From assembly GCF_012844225.1 (NCBI RefSeq), contig NZ_JABAGQ010000006.1, positions 1-64,000 on the forward strand: a DNA stretch of 64,000 nt, in the 5' to 3' direction. Origin of the DNA: Rhodococcus sp. 105337 (GTDB lineage Bacteria > Actinomycetota > Actinomycetes > Mycobacteriales > Mycobacteriaceae). The notes beneath the pieces were generated by a model. The model searched no databases, was not told the DNA's origin, and saw only the letters and a program-made list of their open reading frames with translations. Below are positions 26,742 through 36,111 of the stretch, in pieces. The translations under genes were made by a program, and so were the position numbers. Position 1 is the stretch's first letter; the number at the start of each line of letters is the position of its first letter.

Positions 26742-28349
26742 TCACACGTCGGTCGTGTCCTTGGTGCGCTCGTCACCGGTCGGCTCCTCGACGAGGTCGA
26801 TGGTGGTGCGCAGTTCCCGGTTGGGGATGACAGCGACTGCGAGCAACGTGATCACTGCGAAGCCCGCGGCCACGAGGAAGAGCGTGCCGGTGGCGTCACC
26901 GTAGGCGTGCTGCACGATCTCGACGACGGGCGCGGGCAGCACACTCAGGTCGAGGCTGCCTCCGCCGCCGGCCCCGGCATCGATGCCGAGCTTCGCGAAT
27001 CCTTCGGCCGAGATCGTGGCGACTCGCGACGCCAGGATCGAGCCCAGGACGGAGACGCCGATCGCGCCACCGAAGGTGCGGAAGAACGCGACGGAGCTAC
27101 TGGCCGCCCCGATGTTGCGCACGCTGACGGTGTTCTGGACGGCGAGCACGAGGTTCTGCATCAGCATGCCGGTGCCGAGACCCACGATCGCGATATATCC
27201 GCTGATGGCGAGCAGCGACGTGGTGTGGTCGATGGTCCCGAGCAGCGCGAAGCCGACGAGTTGCAGGACCGCACCCCCGATGAGGAAGCCCTTCCACTTA
27301 CCGAAACGCGTGATGAGCTGACCGGACAGCATCGAGGAGACCAGGGTTCCCGCCACCATCGGAATGGTGAGCAGACCCGCCTCGGTGGGGCTGTATCCGC
27401 GTGCGGTCTGGAAGTACTGGCCGAGGAACGTGGTGGCACCGAACAGGCCGACACCGACGGCGATGGACGCGATGATCGCGAGCGCCGTGGTGCGCTCGGA
27501 GACGATCTTCGGCGGGATGATCGGGTCGGCAACCTTCGTCTCGACGATGATCGTCGCGATGAGCAGCGCCAATCCCACGCCGACGTAGAGCGCCGATTCG
27601 GCGGAGATCCACTCGTAGTAGCCGGCCTTCCCGGCGAAGGACACCCAGACGAGCAGCACGCTCACCGCAGCGGTGATGAGGGTCGCACCGAGCCAGTCGA
27701 TGTTGACATTCTGCTTGCGCACGGTCTCGATGTGCAGGGTGCGCTGGAGCAGGACGAGAGCCACGACGGCGATCGGTACACAGACGTAGAAGCACCAGCG
27801 CCAGCCGAGGGTGTCGACGATGACGCCGCCGAGGACGGGACCGCCCGACATCGCGACGGCCATGACCGCGCCCATGTATCCGGAGTAGCGACCGCGCTCG
27901 CGGGGCGGGATGATGCTGCCGATGATCGCCACCACGAGGGCGGTCAGACCGCCCATGCCGATGCCCTGCACCACACGAGCAGCCAGCAGGATCGGCACGT
28001 TGTGCGCGACGCCGGCGAGCACCGACCCGACCACGAAGACCAGGATCGACAGCTGTACCAGGAGTTTCTTGTTGAACAGATCGGCGAACTTGCCCCAGAT
28101 CGGGGTGGATGCCGCGTTCGCGAGCAGGGCGGTGGTGATCACCCAGGCGTACTGGGTCTGGGTCCCGTTCAGGTCGGCGATGATCGTGGGCAGCGCCGTC
28201 GACACGATCGTGCTGCTCAGCAGCGCGGTGAAGAGCGCGGCGAGCAGACCGGAAAGAACGACGAGGATCTCGCGGTGCGTCATCGGCGCATCGGCCTCTG
28301 CCTCAGGACCTGGCGGAAAAGCGCCGTGCCTGGAGTCGGTGGTGGTCAT
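26742..28349 (-). CDS. MFS multidrug transporter, EmrB/QacA (DHA2) family
   Basis: 535 aa with about fourteen membrane helices, as expected for DHA2 exporters. Motif A-like [10 protein letters not shown] and motif C-like [20 protein letters not shown] are clear. A Gly/Ala-rich extracellular loop (near [10 protein letters not shown]) precedes the last helix. It probably expels hydrophobic compounds with the proton gradient. AAAGGA precedes the ATG at 28349, which overlaps the marR stop as ATGA, so transporter and repressor are translated together. Confidence 0.93.
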   Translation of the reverse strand: MTTTDSRHGAFPPGPEAEADAPMTHREILVVLSGLLAALFTALLSSTIVSTALPTIIADLNGTQTQYAWVITTALLANAASTPIWGKFADLFNKKLLVQLSILVFVVGSVLAGVAHNVPILLAARVVQGIGMGGLTALVVAIIGSIIPPRERGRYSGYMGAVMAVAMSGGPVLGGVIVDTLGWRWCFYVCVPIAVVALVLLQRTLHIETVRKQNVNIDWLGATLITAAVSVLLVWVSFAGKAGYYEWISAESALYVGVGLALLIATIIVETKVADPIIPPKIVSERTTALAIIASIAVGVGLFGATTFLGQYFQTARGYSPTEAGLLTIPMVAGTLVSSMLSGQLITRFGKWKGFLIGGAVLQLVGFALLGTIDHTTSLLAISGYIAIVGLGTGMLMQNLVLAVQNTVSVRNIGAASSSVAFFRTFGGAIGVSVLGSILASRVATISAEGFAKLGIDAGAGGGGSLDLSVLPAPVVEIVQHAYGDATGTLFLVAAGFAVITLLAVAVIPNRELRTTIDLVEEPTGDERTKDTTDV

Positions 28350-28810
28350 GAAGAAGTCCTTTGGGCGGTGGCGGTAGCTATCGGAAGCAATGAAGCGTTG
28401 AGCCGGCGGAGAACTGCGATCGCGTCGTCGACCTGCTGCTGATCCCAGTCGGCGAGTTCGGCGGACAATCGCTCGGTGCGCAGTTCGCGGACCGACTCGA
28501 GAACGTCCAGTCCCTTCCGCGTACATCGGAGGGTGTGTGCTCGCCGGTCACCGGGGTCCGGGCGTCTTTCGACGAGCCCCCGTTCGACGAGTTCACCGAT
28601 CTGCCGGCTGAGCGAGGACTGACTGACGCACATCTCCGCGGCGAGTTCGCTGGGTCGGCACTCCCCCGCTCTCGCGAGGAGGATCAGCACCCCGACGAGC
28701 GTGTTGGGAAGCACTGCGGTCTCGTTGTGCGCGAGCGCCGAGCGCATCGTTCTACCCAGCAGAAAGATGGCGTCCACGAGTTCGTGCGCCGTCTCGGTCC
28801 GAACCGGCAC
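28346..28810 (-). CDS. MarR-family transcriptional regulator
   Basis: 154 aa winged-helix protein. The recognition region reads CRPSELAAEMCVSQSSLSRQIGELVERGLVERRPDPGDRRAH in two steps: SSLSRQ is the recognition helix and DPGDRRAH the wing with its conserved D-R. The start was decided by a perfect GGAGG five nt before GTG at 28810; the longer frame to a TTG at 28849 would run into the operator. Immediately upstream lies a nested palindrome, so autorepression relieved by the efflux substrate is the expected control. Confidence 0.92.
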   Translation of the reverse strand: MPVRTETAHELVDAIFLLGRTMRSALAHNETAVLPNTLVGVLILLARAGECRPSELAAEMCVSQSSLSRQIGELVERGLVERRPDPGDRRAHTLRCTRKGLDVLESVRELRTERLSAELADWDQQQVDDAIAVLRRLNASLLPIATATAQRTSS

Positions 28811-28826
28811 GAAAACCTCCGAAGAA

Positions 28827-28885
28827 AAGTATTTGGTTACGACATGCAACTATAACATATAGTTGCTTGCTGTAACCAAATACTT
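28827..28885. promoter_or_regulatory. Nested palindromic operator of the marR-MFS operon
   Basis: Two inverted repeats share one centre. The outer arms are perfect 14-bp repeats (28827-28840 and 28872-28885) containing TTGGTTAC/GTAACCAA. The inner arms are perfect 9-bp repeats (28846-28854 and 28858-28866) around a 3-bp centre and are strikingly AT-rich for this genome. The AT-rich core very likely contains the promoter, and the dyads are probably two MarR sites. Confidence 0.85.
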
Positions 28886-28938
28886 CACGAAACGGACGAA
28901 CCTCCCAGCGGCGTCACCGGCCGCTCAGGAGACCCTGC

Positions 28939-30231
28939 TCACCGGGTGAACAGCGCGAGGCACTCCACGTGATGAGTCGACGGGAACGCCGCGAACGCGC
29001 GGACTTCGGCGAGCTCGAAACCCTGTGCGCGGTACAGGCCCACGTCACGGCCGAATGCCGCGGGGTCGCATCCGAGGTGGATGACCCGGCGGGGCCCCGC
29101 CTCCGCGATGGCACTCACGACCTCCTTGCCCGCACCGGCGCGCGGCGGGTCGAGCACGACGACCTCCGGAGCCGGAAGCTCGCCGACGAGGCGCTCCACG
29201 CGTCCGTGCCGGAACGAGATCTGGTCCAGGTCCGCCAGCGCAGCCGTACCGTCCTCCACAGCGGTCCGCGACGACTCCACGGAGATCACACTCCCCCGGC
29301 TTCCCACCTGTCCGGCGAGCGAGGCGGCGAAGACACCGACTCCGCCGTACAGGTCCCAGACGGTGCTTCCCTCCGATGCCTGCGCCCACTCCGCGACGAC
29401 CCCCGAGTACGTGGTCGGCGCCCCTCGATGGGCCTGCCAGAAACCGGTTGCCGCGACGGTCCACTCGCGATCGCCGACCCGTTCGACGGGTCGTCCCGAT
29501 CCCTCGACGACCTTCTCCGCGCGAGGCGCACTCGTCGCAGCCCGGCGCGCGGCGGCGCCGCGGCGGCCGGGGCTCTTGTGACCGGTACCCGAAATCACGG
29601 GAGGTGCGATCTCGACGATGTGCCGGTCGCCGTTCGCATCCAGCACCACCTGCAGTTCGGCGCCGGGACGCCACACCTGGTCCGGCAAACCCCGGTAGGC
29701 GGCGGCGTCTATCTGTGGGCACGCAAGCTCGGGAACGACGTCGTTGCTGTGGTACCGCCGGTACCCGGGGCTGCCCGCGGCGTCGACCGCGAGCCGGACA
29801 CGGGTCCGCCACAAGGTGCCGTTCGGCGACCCGCCCGGGATTTCCTCGACGGTGATGTCGCGCTCGACACCGCCGAGTCTCCGCAGCTGTTCGCTCACCA
29901 CCGCGGCGGCAAAGCGGCGCTGCGCGGGCACGGAAGCGTGTGACATGTCGCAGCAGCCCGCACCGCCCGGCCCGGACACCGGGCACAGCGGATCGACCCG
30001 ATCCTCGGAGGCTTCCAGGATCTCCACCGCGTCGGCGAAACAGAACGAGCCGCCGCGGTCCTCGGTGATCGACGCGAACACCCGCTCCCCCGGAAGGCCG
30101 TGGCGGACGAAGATCACCCGGCCTTCGAACCGGGCGACGCAGAAACCGCCGTGCGCGGGGTTGCCCAAGATCACCTCTACCCGGCGTCCGGACCAATCCG
30201 TGCGCGTGCCCTGTCGTTCCTGCCGACTCAC
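28939..30231 (-). CDS. Class I SAM-dependent RNA (uracil-5-)-methyltransferase, TrmA/RumA family
   Basis: 430 aa. An N-terminal TRAM-like OB domain (about 14-70) is followed by a cysteine cluster (LCPVSG, CCDMSH and later ELACPQ) resembling the 4Fe-4S ligands of RumA. The SAM domain has WDLYGGVGVFAASLA and VVLDPPRAGAGKE, and the nucleophilic cysteine is in HLGCDPAAFGRD. It forms 5-methyluridine in tRNA or 23S rRNA; which RNA is not decided. GTG at 30231 overlaps the permease stop as GTGA. Matches Rv2689c. Confidence 0.9.
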   Translation of the reverse strand: MSRQERQGTRTDWSGRRVEVILGNPAHGGFCVARFEGRVIFVRHGLPGERVFASITEDRGGSFCFADAVEILEASEDRVDPLCPVSGPGGAGCCDMSHASVPAQRRFAAAVVSEQLRRLGGVERDITVEEIPGGSPNGTLWRTRVRLAVDAAGSPGYRRYHSNDVVPELACPQIDAAAYRGLPDQVWRPGAELQVVLDANGDRHIVEIAPPVISGTGHKSPGRRGAAARRAATSAPRAEKVVEGSGRPVERVGDREWTVAATGFWQAHRGAPTTYSGVVAEWAQASEGSTVWDLYGGVGVFAASLAGQVGSRGSVISVESSRTAVEDGTAALADLDQISFRHGRVERLVGELPAPEVVVLDPPRAGAGKEVVSAIAEAGPRRVIHLGCDPAAFGRDVGLYRAQGFELAEVRAFAAFPSTHHVECLALFTR

Positions 30232-32225
30232 TGCTGTTCCTCCTTGTCGAGACCCCGGCGCACCGCTCCGGGCGCCGAATCGATCCGTTCTCGTCCCACC
30301 GCTGCCGACGAGCGCAGCTGCCAGGGCACGCTCGTGACCATCACCCCGGGTTGGAAGAGGAGACGGCTCTTGAGACGTAGCGCACTCTGGTTGTGCAGGA
30401 TCTGCTCCCACCAGTGACCCACCACGTACTCCGGGATGAACACCGTCACGACGTCACGCGGCGAGTCACGCCGGACACGCCGGACGTAGTCGAGCACGGG
30501 CCTGGTGATCTCACGATACGGCGACTCGACGACCTTCAGCGGAATGGTGAGGTCGCTGCGCTCCCATTCCCGGACCAGCTTGCGGGTGTCCTCCTCGTCG
30601 ACGTTCACGGTAATCGCTTCGAGAGTGTCGGGCCGGGTCGCCCGCGCGTACGCCAGGGCGCGCAATGTCGGCAGGTGGAGCGTCGACACAAGCACGATCG
30701 AGTGGGTGCGACTGGGCAGAACCCCGTCCCACTCCGCACCTTCGAGTTCGGCCGAGATGGTGTCGTAATGACGACGTATCGCCTTCATCACACCGAAGAT
30801 CGCCACCATCGTCGCGACCGCGATCCACGCACCCGCGGTGAACTTCGTGACGAGCACGATCAGCAGCACGGCCGTGGTCGCCACGAACCCGATCACGTTG
30901 ACCGACCGTGAACGCTGCATCCGGCCACGGCTCGCCGGGTCCGTCTCGGTGGCAAGGAATCGGGTCCAGTGCCGGACCATTCCGGCCTGTCCGAGACTGA
31001 AGGCGACGAACACGCCGACGATGTAGAGCTGGATGAGCTTGGTCACTTCGGCGTCGAAGACCCACACGAACACGATGGCCAGACCCGACAGGAACACAAT
31101 GCCGTTGCTGAACGCGAGGCGATCGCCGCGGGTGTGCAGCTGCCGCGGGAGGTACCGGTTCTGGGCGAGCACCGAGGCGAGCACGGGGAACCCGTTGTAG
31201 GCGGTGTTCGCGGCGAGCACGAGGATCACGGCCGTCACCACCGCCATCAGGAAGAACGCCACCGGAACGTCGCTGAAGATCGTCTGGGCCAGCTGCGCGA
31301 CGAGCGTTTTCTGCTCGTACCCCTCGGGGGCACCCCGGAGCTGGGTCGCCGGATTCTCCGCCACCACCACGCCCAGACGCTGGGCGAGGAACACCACCCC
31401 GAGGAAGAGCGTCACGGCGATCGCTCCGAGCATGAGCAGTGTGGTCGCCGCGTTCCGAGCCCTGGGCTTACGGAAGGCCGGAACCCCGGTGCTGATCGCC
31501 TCGACACCCGTCAGCGCCGCACAGCCCGACGAGAAGGCCCGTGCGAGAAGGAAGATGAAGGCGATCGCGGTGAGGTCGGTCTGCTCGGCGACGAGCTCGA
31601 ACTCCGCCGATTCCGCTCGCAGGTCCTCCCCCAGGACGAAGATCTGGAACAGCCCCCACCCGAGCATCGCGAGCATGCAGGCCACGAACGCGTACGTCGG
31701 GAAGGCAATGGCCTTGCCCGCCTCCCGGAGCCCACGCAGGTTCACCGCGGCGAGTATCGCGATGGCGGCGATGGCGAAGAGCACCTTGTGCTGCGCGACG
31801 AAGGGCACCGCCGAACCGATGTTCGCCGCTGCCGACGACAACGAGACCGCGACGGTGAGCACGTAGTCGACCATGAGGGCGCTGCCGACCGTCAGACCGG
31901 CGGTGGCCCCGAGGTTCTTCGTCGCGATCTCGTAATCGCCGCCGCCCGAGGGGTAGGCGCGCACATTCTGCCGGTAACTCGCCACGACGATCACGAGAAC
32001 GGCGGCGACTGCGAGGCCGATCCACGGCGAGAACGCGTATGCGGACAAGCCGGCGATGGACAGGACGAGGAAGATCTCCTCCGGCGCGTATGCCACCGAG
32101 GACAATGCGTCGGAGGCGAATACGGGCAGGGCTATCCGCTTGGGCAGCAGATCGTGCCCGAGAGTATCGCTGCGGAACGGGCGACCCAGCAGGAGCCGTT
32201 TCGTGGCGGTGGAAAGCTTGGACAC
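30228..32225 (-). CDS. APC-superfamily permease of the KimA potassium-importer type
   Basis: 665 aa with about twelve membrane helices, then a cytoplasmic UspA-like domain of about 180 residues. Several blocks resemble Bacillus subtilis KimA as I recall it: ASDALSSVAYAPEEI, YPSGGGDYEIA, AFSSGCAALTGVEAIS, GDRLAFSNGIVFL, and ILHNQSALRLKSRLL in the soluble part. KimA imports K+ with H+ and is inhibited by c-di-AMP. It diverges from two RCK genes, which supports a potassium role over amino acid transport. The GTG at 32225 lies six nt after a TAGGCT box, favouring this start over an upstream TTG. Matches Rv2690c. Confidence 0.82.
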   Translation of the reverse strand: MSKLSTATKRLLLGRPFRSDTLGHDLLPKRIALPVFASDALSSVAYAPEEIFLVLSIAGLSAYAFSPWIGLAVAAVLVIVVASYRQNVRAYPSGGGDYEIATKNLGATAGLTVGSALMVDYVLTVAVSLSSAAANIGSAVPFVAQHKVLFAIAAIAILAAVNLRGLREAGKAIAFPTYAFVACMLAMLGWGLFQIFVLGEDLRAESAEFELVAEQTDLTAIAFIFLLARAFSSGCAALTGVEAISTGVPAFRKPRARNAATTLLMLGAIAVTLFLGVVFLAQRLGVVVAENPATQLRGAPEGYEQKTLVAQLAQTIFSDVPVAFFLMAVVTAVILVLAANTAYNGFPVLASVLAQNRYLPRQLHTRGDRLAFSNGIVFLSGLAIVFVWVFDAEVTKLIQLYIVGVFVAFSLGQAGMVRHWTRFLATETDPASRGRMQRSRSVNVIGFVATTAVLLIVLVTKFTAGAWIAVATMVAIFGVMKAIRRHYDTISAELEGAEWDGVLPSRTHSIVLVSTLHLPTLRALAYARATRPDTLEAITVNVDEEDTRKLVREWERSDLTIPLKVVESPYREITRPVLDYVRRVRRDSPRDVVTVFIPEYVVGHWWEQILHNQSALRLKSRLLFQPGVMVTSVPWQLRSSAAVGRERIDSAPGAVRRGLDKEEQQ

Positions 32226-32231
32226 CTGCAA

Positions 32232-32237
32232 AGCCTA
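32232..32237 (-). promoter_or_regulatory. -10 box of the KimA-type permease, leaderless type
   Basis: TAGGCT on the minus strand, six nt before the GTG at 32225. Confidence 0.5.
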
Positions 32238-32405
32238 AGCCGTCCGCCTGGTGGAACACTGCATCGGACGCCGGTGTCCGTTTCCGCACGCCACCGACGC
32301 TTCGCCGAGTCCGACCGCGCGCCCGACCGCCGGGCGGTACGGTTCCGTTCGGCGACCACCGACCGTGGTCGCCTCCTCGACGATCGACGAAACGGAGTGT
32401 CCACG

Positions 32406-33071
32406 GTGTACGTGGTGGTGATGGGGTGTGGCCGGGTGGGTTCGTCCGTGGCCACCGCGCTCGTGCGACTCGGCAACGAGGTGGCGGTCGTCGACCGGGA
32501 CCCGAGCGCATTCCTGCGGCTGGGACCGGATTTTCCCGGCCACACGGTCGTGGGGATGGGATTCGATCGGGACGTGCTGATCCGGGCCGGCATCGAGCAG
32601 GCCGACGCGTTCGCCGCGGTGTCGTCGGGTGACAACTCGAACATCATCTCGGCGCGTGTGGCCCGCGAGATCTTCGGGGTCGATCGTGTGGTCGCGCGGA
32701 TCTACGACGCGAAGCGCGCGGCCGCCTACGAGCGCCTCGGCATCCCCACCGTCGCCACCGTGCCGTGGACCACGGACCGGTTCCTGCACGCGCTCACCCA
32801 CGACAGCGAGGCGACGCGGTGGCGGGATCCGACCGGCTCGGTCGCAGTGGCCGGCGTCGACGTCCACGAAGGCTGGGTAGGTCGGCGCGTGACCGAACTC
32901 GAGGAAGCGACCGGTTCCCGCGTCGCGTTCCTCATCAGGTTCGGCACCGGCCTGCTGCCGGATCGCAGGACCGTGATCCAGGCAGACGATCTGGTCTACA
33001 TCGCTGCCGTTTCCGGTTCTGCGGCCGAGGCGATCACACTGGCCGAGAACCCTCCGGCGGAGGACAACTGA
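32406..33071 (+). CDS. trkA: TrkA/RCK potassium-uptake regulator (CeoB-like)
   Basis: 221 aa. The N-terminal RCK_N Rossmann domain has GCGRVGSSVATAL (GxGxxG) and a conserved acidic strand end (VVDRDP). The C-terminal RCK_C domain starts at about residue 140. RCK proteins form rings that gate Trk/Ktr channels in response to nucleotides or c-di-AMP. The GTG at 32406 has GGAG about nine nt upstream; another GTG three codons earlier is possible. Position matches ceoB (Rv2691). No TrkH/KtrB pore gene is present in the window. Confidence 0.92.
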   Translation: MYVVVMGCGRVGSSVATALVRLGNEVAVVDRDPSAFLRLGPDFPGHTVVGMGFDRDVLIRAGIEQADAFAAVSSGDNSNIISARVAREIFGVDRVVARIYDAKRAAAYERLGIPTVATVPWTTDRFLHALTHDSEATRWRDPTGSVAVAGVDVHEGWVGRRVTELEEATGSRVAFLIRFGTGLLPDRRTVIQADDLVYIAAVSGSAAEAITLAENPPAEDN

Positions 33072-33105
33072 GCACGATGACCCCGTCAACCGAGAGGATC
33101 CGTCG

Positions 33106-33759
33106 ATGAAGGTCGCCATCGCAGGCGCGGGAGCCGTGGGACGGTCGATCGCCCGCGAACTCGTGCGCAACAACCACGAGGTCATGCTGCTCGAGCGCAA
33201 ACTCGACCACGTCGAACCCGCTGCCGTGCCGGAGGCCGAGTGGGTGCACGCCGACGCGTGCGAGCTCAGTCTGCTCGAGGCTGCCGGTCTCGAAAACTAC
33301 GATGTGGTGATCGCAGCGACCGGCGACGACAAGGTCAACCTCGTGCTGAGCCTTCTCGCCACCACCGAGTTCGGGGTGCCGCGCGTCGTGGCCCGCGTCA
33401 ACGACCCCCGCAACGAATGGCTGTTCGACGAGTCGTGGGGGGTCGACGTGGCGGTGTCGACCCCTCGCATGCTCGCGGCGCTGGTCGAGGAGGCCGTCAC
33501 CGTGGGCGATCTGGTGCGATTGATGACATTGCGAAGGGGTGCGAACCTCGTCGAAATCACCTTGCCCGACACCACCGCGCTCGCGGGCAAGCCGGTGCGC
33601 AAATTGCAGTTGCCGCGGGACGTCGCGCTGGTGACGATTCTTCGCGGTGAACGAGTCATCGTGCCGCAACCCGACGACCCCCTCGAGGGGGGAGACGAAC
33701 TGCTGTTCGTCGCTGCGCAGGATGTCGAAGACGAGTTGCGCGCGGCCGTCGGCGTCTAG
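33106..33759 (+). CDS. Second TrkA/RCK protein (CeoC-like)
   Basis: 217 aa, same architecture as the upstream protein: the RCK_N motif GAGAVGRSIAREL at about residues 7-19, then an RCK_C domain (about 135-217). It begins 34 nt after trkA and is probably cotranscribed. Two single-ring RCK proteins side by side suggest a hetero-oligomer. A hairpin 12 nt after the stop ends the pair. Confidence 0.92.
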   Translation: MKVAIAGAGAVGRSIARELVRNNHEVMLLERKLDHVEPAAVPEAEWVHADACELSLLEAAGLENYDVVIAATGDDKVNLVLSLLATTEFGVPRVVARVNDPRNEWLFDESWGVDVAVSTPRMLAALVEEAVTVGDLVRLMTLRRGANLVEITLPDTTALAGKPVRKLQLPRDVALVTILRGERVIVPQPDDPLEGGDELLFVAAQDVEDELRAAVGV

Positions 33760-33771
33760 TCTCCCACTCCG

Positions 33772-33807
33772 CCGGGACCTCGGGACGATTCCCGTGCCGG
33801 GTCCCGG
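33772..33807 (+). terminator. Hairpin after the trkA pair
   Basis: An 8-bp outer stem (33772-33779 with 33800-33807) encloses a second 5-bp stem (33781-33785 with 33790-33794). It is GC-rich with no T-run, and lies between the second RCK gene and eutB. Confidence 0.5.
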
Positions 33808-33907
33808 TTCCGGCCCTCACCCGACCGGCGCTGCACGGCTCACCTCGGTACGCTGTGCCGACCATGCCGCCGAGGCGTGACCGAGGGACTTCGGAGGTGA
33901 CCGAACC

Positions 33908-35320
33908 ATGACCGTGTATCGGCAGCAGATCGCCGGTGTCACATACGAATTCCAGGGTCTCGTGGATCTCCTGGCGAAAGCGTCGCCGCGGCGGTCGGGA
34001 GACGAACTCGCCGGGTGCGCCGCGCATTCCGACGCCGAGCGTGCGGCGGCTCAGTGGGCGCTCGCGGACGTGCCGCTGTCGGCCTTTCTCACCGAGGCGA
34101 TCGTTCCGTACGACACCGACGAGGTAACCCGTCTGATCATCGACTCCCACGACGCCGACGCGTGTGCGCCCGTCGCGCATCTGACGGTCGGCGGCTTCCG
34201 CGACCACCTGCTCACCGTCGCGGCGCAGCCGGACCCTGCCCCCGCGCTGCGGGCACTCGCGCCGGGGCTGACCCCGGAGATGGTCGCGGCGGTCAGCAAG
34301 ATCATGCGCAACCAGGATCTGATCGCGGTCTCGCGGGCAGCGACCGTCACGAGTGCCTTCCGCACCACCATCGGCCTCCCGGGCCGATTGTCGACCCGGT
34401 TGCAACCGAACCATCCGCTCGACGACCCGCACGGTGTCGCGGCGGCGGTGCTCGACGGCCTGCTGATGGGATGCGGTGACGCGGTGGTCGGCATCAACCC
34501 CGCGAGCGACTCCCCGCGCGCGGTGGGCGACCTCCTGCGGTTGCTCGACGACATCCGGCAGCGGTTCTCCATCCCGGTCCAGTCGTGTGTACTCACCCAC
34601 ATCACGACGACCATCGACCTGGTGGCGCAGGGCGCGCCGGTCGATCTGGTCTTCCAGTCGGTCGCGGGCACCGAAGGCGCCAACCGCGGATTCGGAGTCG
34701 ATCTCGCCCTCCTGCGTGAAGGCAACGAGGCGGCGCGGGCGCTGCGCCGCGGAACGGTCGGCGAGAACGTGATGTATCTGGAGACCGGTCAGGGCTCGGC
34801 GCTCTCGTCGGGCACACACCTGGGCGCCGGCGGACGCCCAGTGGATCAGCAGACCTTGGAGGCCCGCGCGTACGCGGTGGCGCGTGAGCTCGATCCTCTC
34901 CTGGTCAACACCGTCGTCGGTTTCATCGGACCCGAGTACCTCTACGACGGCAAACAGATCATCAGGGCAGGGCTCGAGGACCAGTTCTGCGGCAAGCTCC
35001 TCGGCCTGCCCATGGGAGTCGACGTCTGCTACACCAATCACGCCGAGGCCGACCAGGACGACATGGACACCCTGCTCACGTTGCTGGGCGTCGCGGGCAC
35101 CGCGTTCGTCATCACGGTGCCGGGAGCGGATGACGTCATGCTCGGCTACCAGTCGCTCTCGTTCCACGACGCGCTGTATGCGCGGGAGGTCATGGGTCTG
35201 CGGCCCAGCCCCGAATTCGAGGAATGGCTGCGGGCACAGGGCTTGGCCGACGATTCCGGGCGCATCCTGCCCGTCGATATGGCGGCCTCGCCGCTGCGAG
35301 CACTCGGAGGGGCGCTGTGA
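33908..35320 (+). CDS. eutB: Ethanolamine ammonia-lyase large subunit EutB
   Basis: 470 aa, close to the usual length. Conserved blocks include GLTPEMVAAVSKIMRNQDL, GDAVVGINPASDS, ETGQGSALSSG and the C-terminal GLPMGVDVCYTNHAEADQDDMD, which lines the active site. With EutC and adenosylcobalamin it splits ethanolamine into acetaldehyde and ammonia. The ATG at 33908 is preceded by GGAGG about 10 nt upstream. No eutA reactivase, shell protein, permease or cobalamin riboswitch is visible next to it. The pair interrupts the otherwise conserved order between ceoC and the DUF3159 gene. Confidence 0.96.
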   Translation: MTVYRQQIAGVTYEFQGLVDLLAKASPRRSGDELAGCAAHSDAERAAAQWALADVPLSAFLTEAIVPYDTDEVTRLIIDSHDADACAPVAHLTVGGFRDHLLTVAAQPDPAPALRALAPGLTPEMVAAVSKIMRNQDLIAVSRAATVTSAFRTTIGLPGRLSTRLQPNHPLDDPHGVAAAVLDGLLMGCGDAVVGINPASDSPRAVGDLLRLLDDIRQRFSIPVQSCVLTHITTTIDLVAQGAPVDLVFQSVAGTEGANRGFGVDLALLREGNEAARALRRGTVGENVMYLETGQGSALSSGTHLGAGGRPVDQQTLEARAYAVARELDPLLVNTVVGFIGPEYLYDGKQIIRAGLEDQFCGKLLGLPMGVDVCYTNHAEADQDDMDTLLTLLGVAGTAFVITVPGADDVMLGYQSLSFHDALYAREVMGLRPSPEFEEWLRAQGLADDSGRILPVDMAASPLRALGGAL

Positions 35321-36090
35321 CGGACGCGTGGGAGGCACTTCGGCGCCACACGCAGGCCCGCATCGGACTGGGACGGGCCGGCAACGGCTTGCCCACGCGG
35401 CGGCACCTCGAGTTCGTCGCGGCGCATGCGGCGGCCCGCGATGCCGTTCATGCACCTCTCGACGTGGAGTCCCTCGCACAGCAGCTGGAGGCGCTCGAAT
35501 TCGATGATCTGCCCGGACGCCCGCGTCTCGGTGCGCCTCTGACGGTGCGCAGCGCGGCCGCCACCCGGGACGTCTATCTCCGCCGCCCCGACCTGGGACG
35601 CCGGCCCGAGGACGGGACCGCACTTCCCCACAGCGGTGCCGACGTGGGGATCGCTCTGTGCGACGGCCTGTCGTCGACCGCGCTCCTGGACCACGGCCCC
35701 GCGCTCGTCGCAGCGATCGTGCGTGCGCTTCCCGGGTCGACTTTCGCGCCGCCGGTCATCGCCACGCAGGCGCGGGTCGCACTTGGCGACCACATCGGCG
35801 CACAGCTCGGCGTCACGACCATGCTGGTGCTCATCGGTGAGCGCCCCGGACTGTCGAGCGCCGACAGTATCGGCGTCTACCTCACGCATCACCCCGAGCC
35901 GGGGCGCCGCGACTCCGAGCGGAACTGTGTGTCGAACATCCATCCGCCCGGCGGGATGACATGTGAGGGGGCCGCGCGGGTGATTGCTGCACTCGTGGAC
36001 GGTGCTCGGCGGCTCGGCGCCTCGGGCGTCATGCTCAAGGACGGTTCGCGCGGTCCGGCGTTGGCCGACGGAGAACACCGCGCGTTGTAG
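35317..36090 (+). CDS. eutC: Ethanolamine ammonia-lyase small subunit EutC
   Basis: 257 aa. The family sequence ARIGLGRAGNGLPTRRHLEF is near the N-terminus and DVGIALCDGLSSTA lies mid-protein. SNIHPPGGM marks the C-terminal cobalamin-side region. EutC helps form the adenosylcobalamin pocket of the EutBC hexamer. Its GTG overlaps the eutB stop as GTGA, so the two subunits are translationally coupled. It is shorter than enteric EutC (about 295 aa), mainly at the N-terminus, which in enterics carries the microcompartment-targeting region. Confidence 0.95.
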   Translation: MTDAWEALRRHTQARIGLGRAGNGLPTRRHLEFVAAHAAARDAVHAPLDVESLAQQLEALEFDDLPGRPRLGAPLTVRSAAATRDVYLRRPDLGRRPEDGTALPHSGADVGIALCDGLSSTALLDHGPALVAAIVRALPGSTFAPPVIATQARVALGDHIGAQLGVTTMLVLIGERPGLSSADSIGVYLTHHPEPGRRDSERNCVSNIHPPGGMTCEGAARVIAALVDGARRLGASGVMLKDGSRGPALADGEHRAL

Positions 36091-36111
36091 CGCTGTCTCG
36101 TCCGGGCGACG

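Noticed and set aside
28811-28849. TTG at 28849 as the marR start
   Set aside because: It would put coding sequence inside the operator. The GTG at 28810 has a perfect GGAGG at five nt.
33760-33907. Cobalamin riboswitch before eutB
   Set aside because: The leader is under 150 nt, contains a terminator-like hairpin for the previous gene, and no B12-box-like element was seen.
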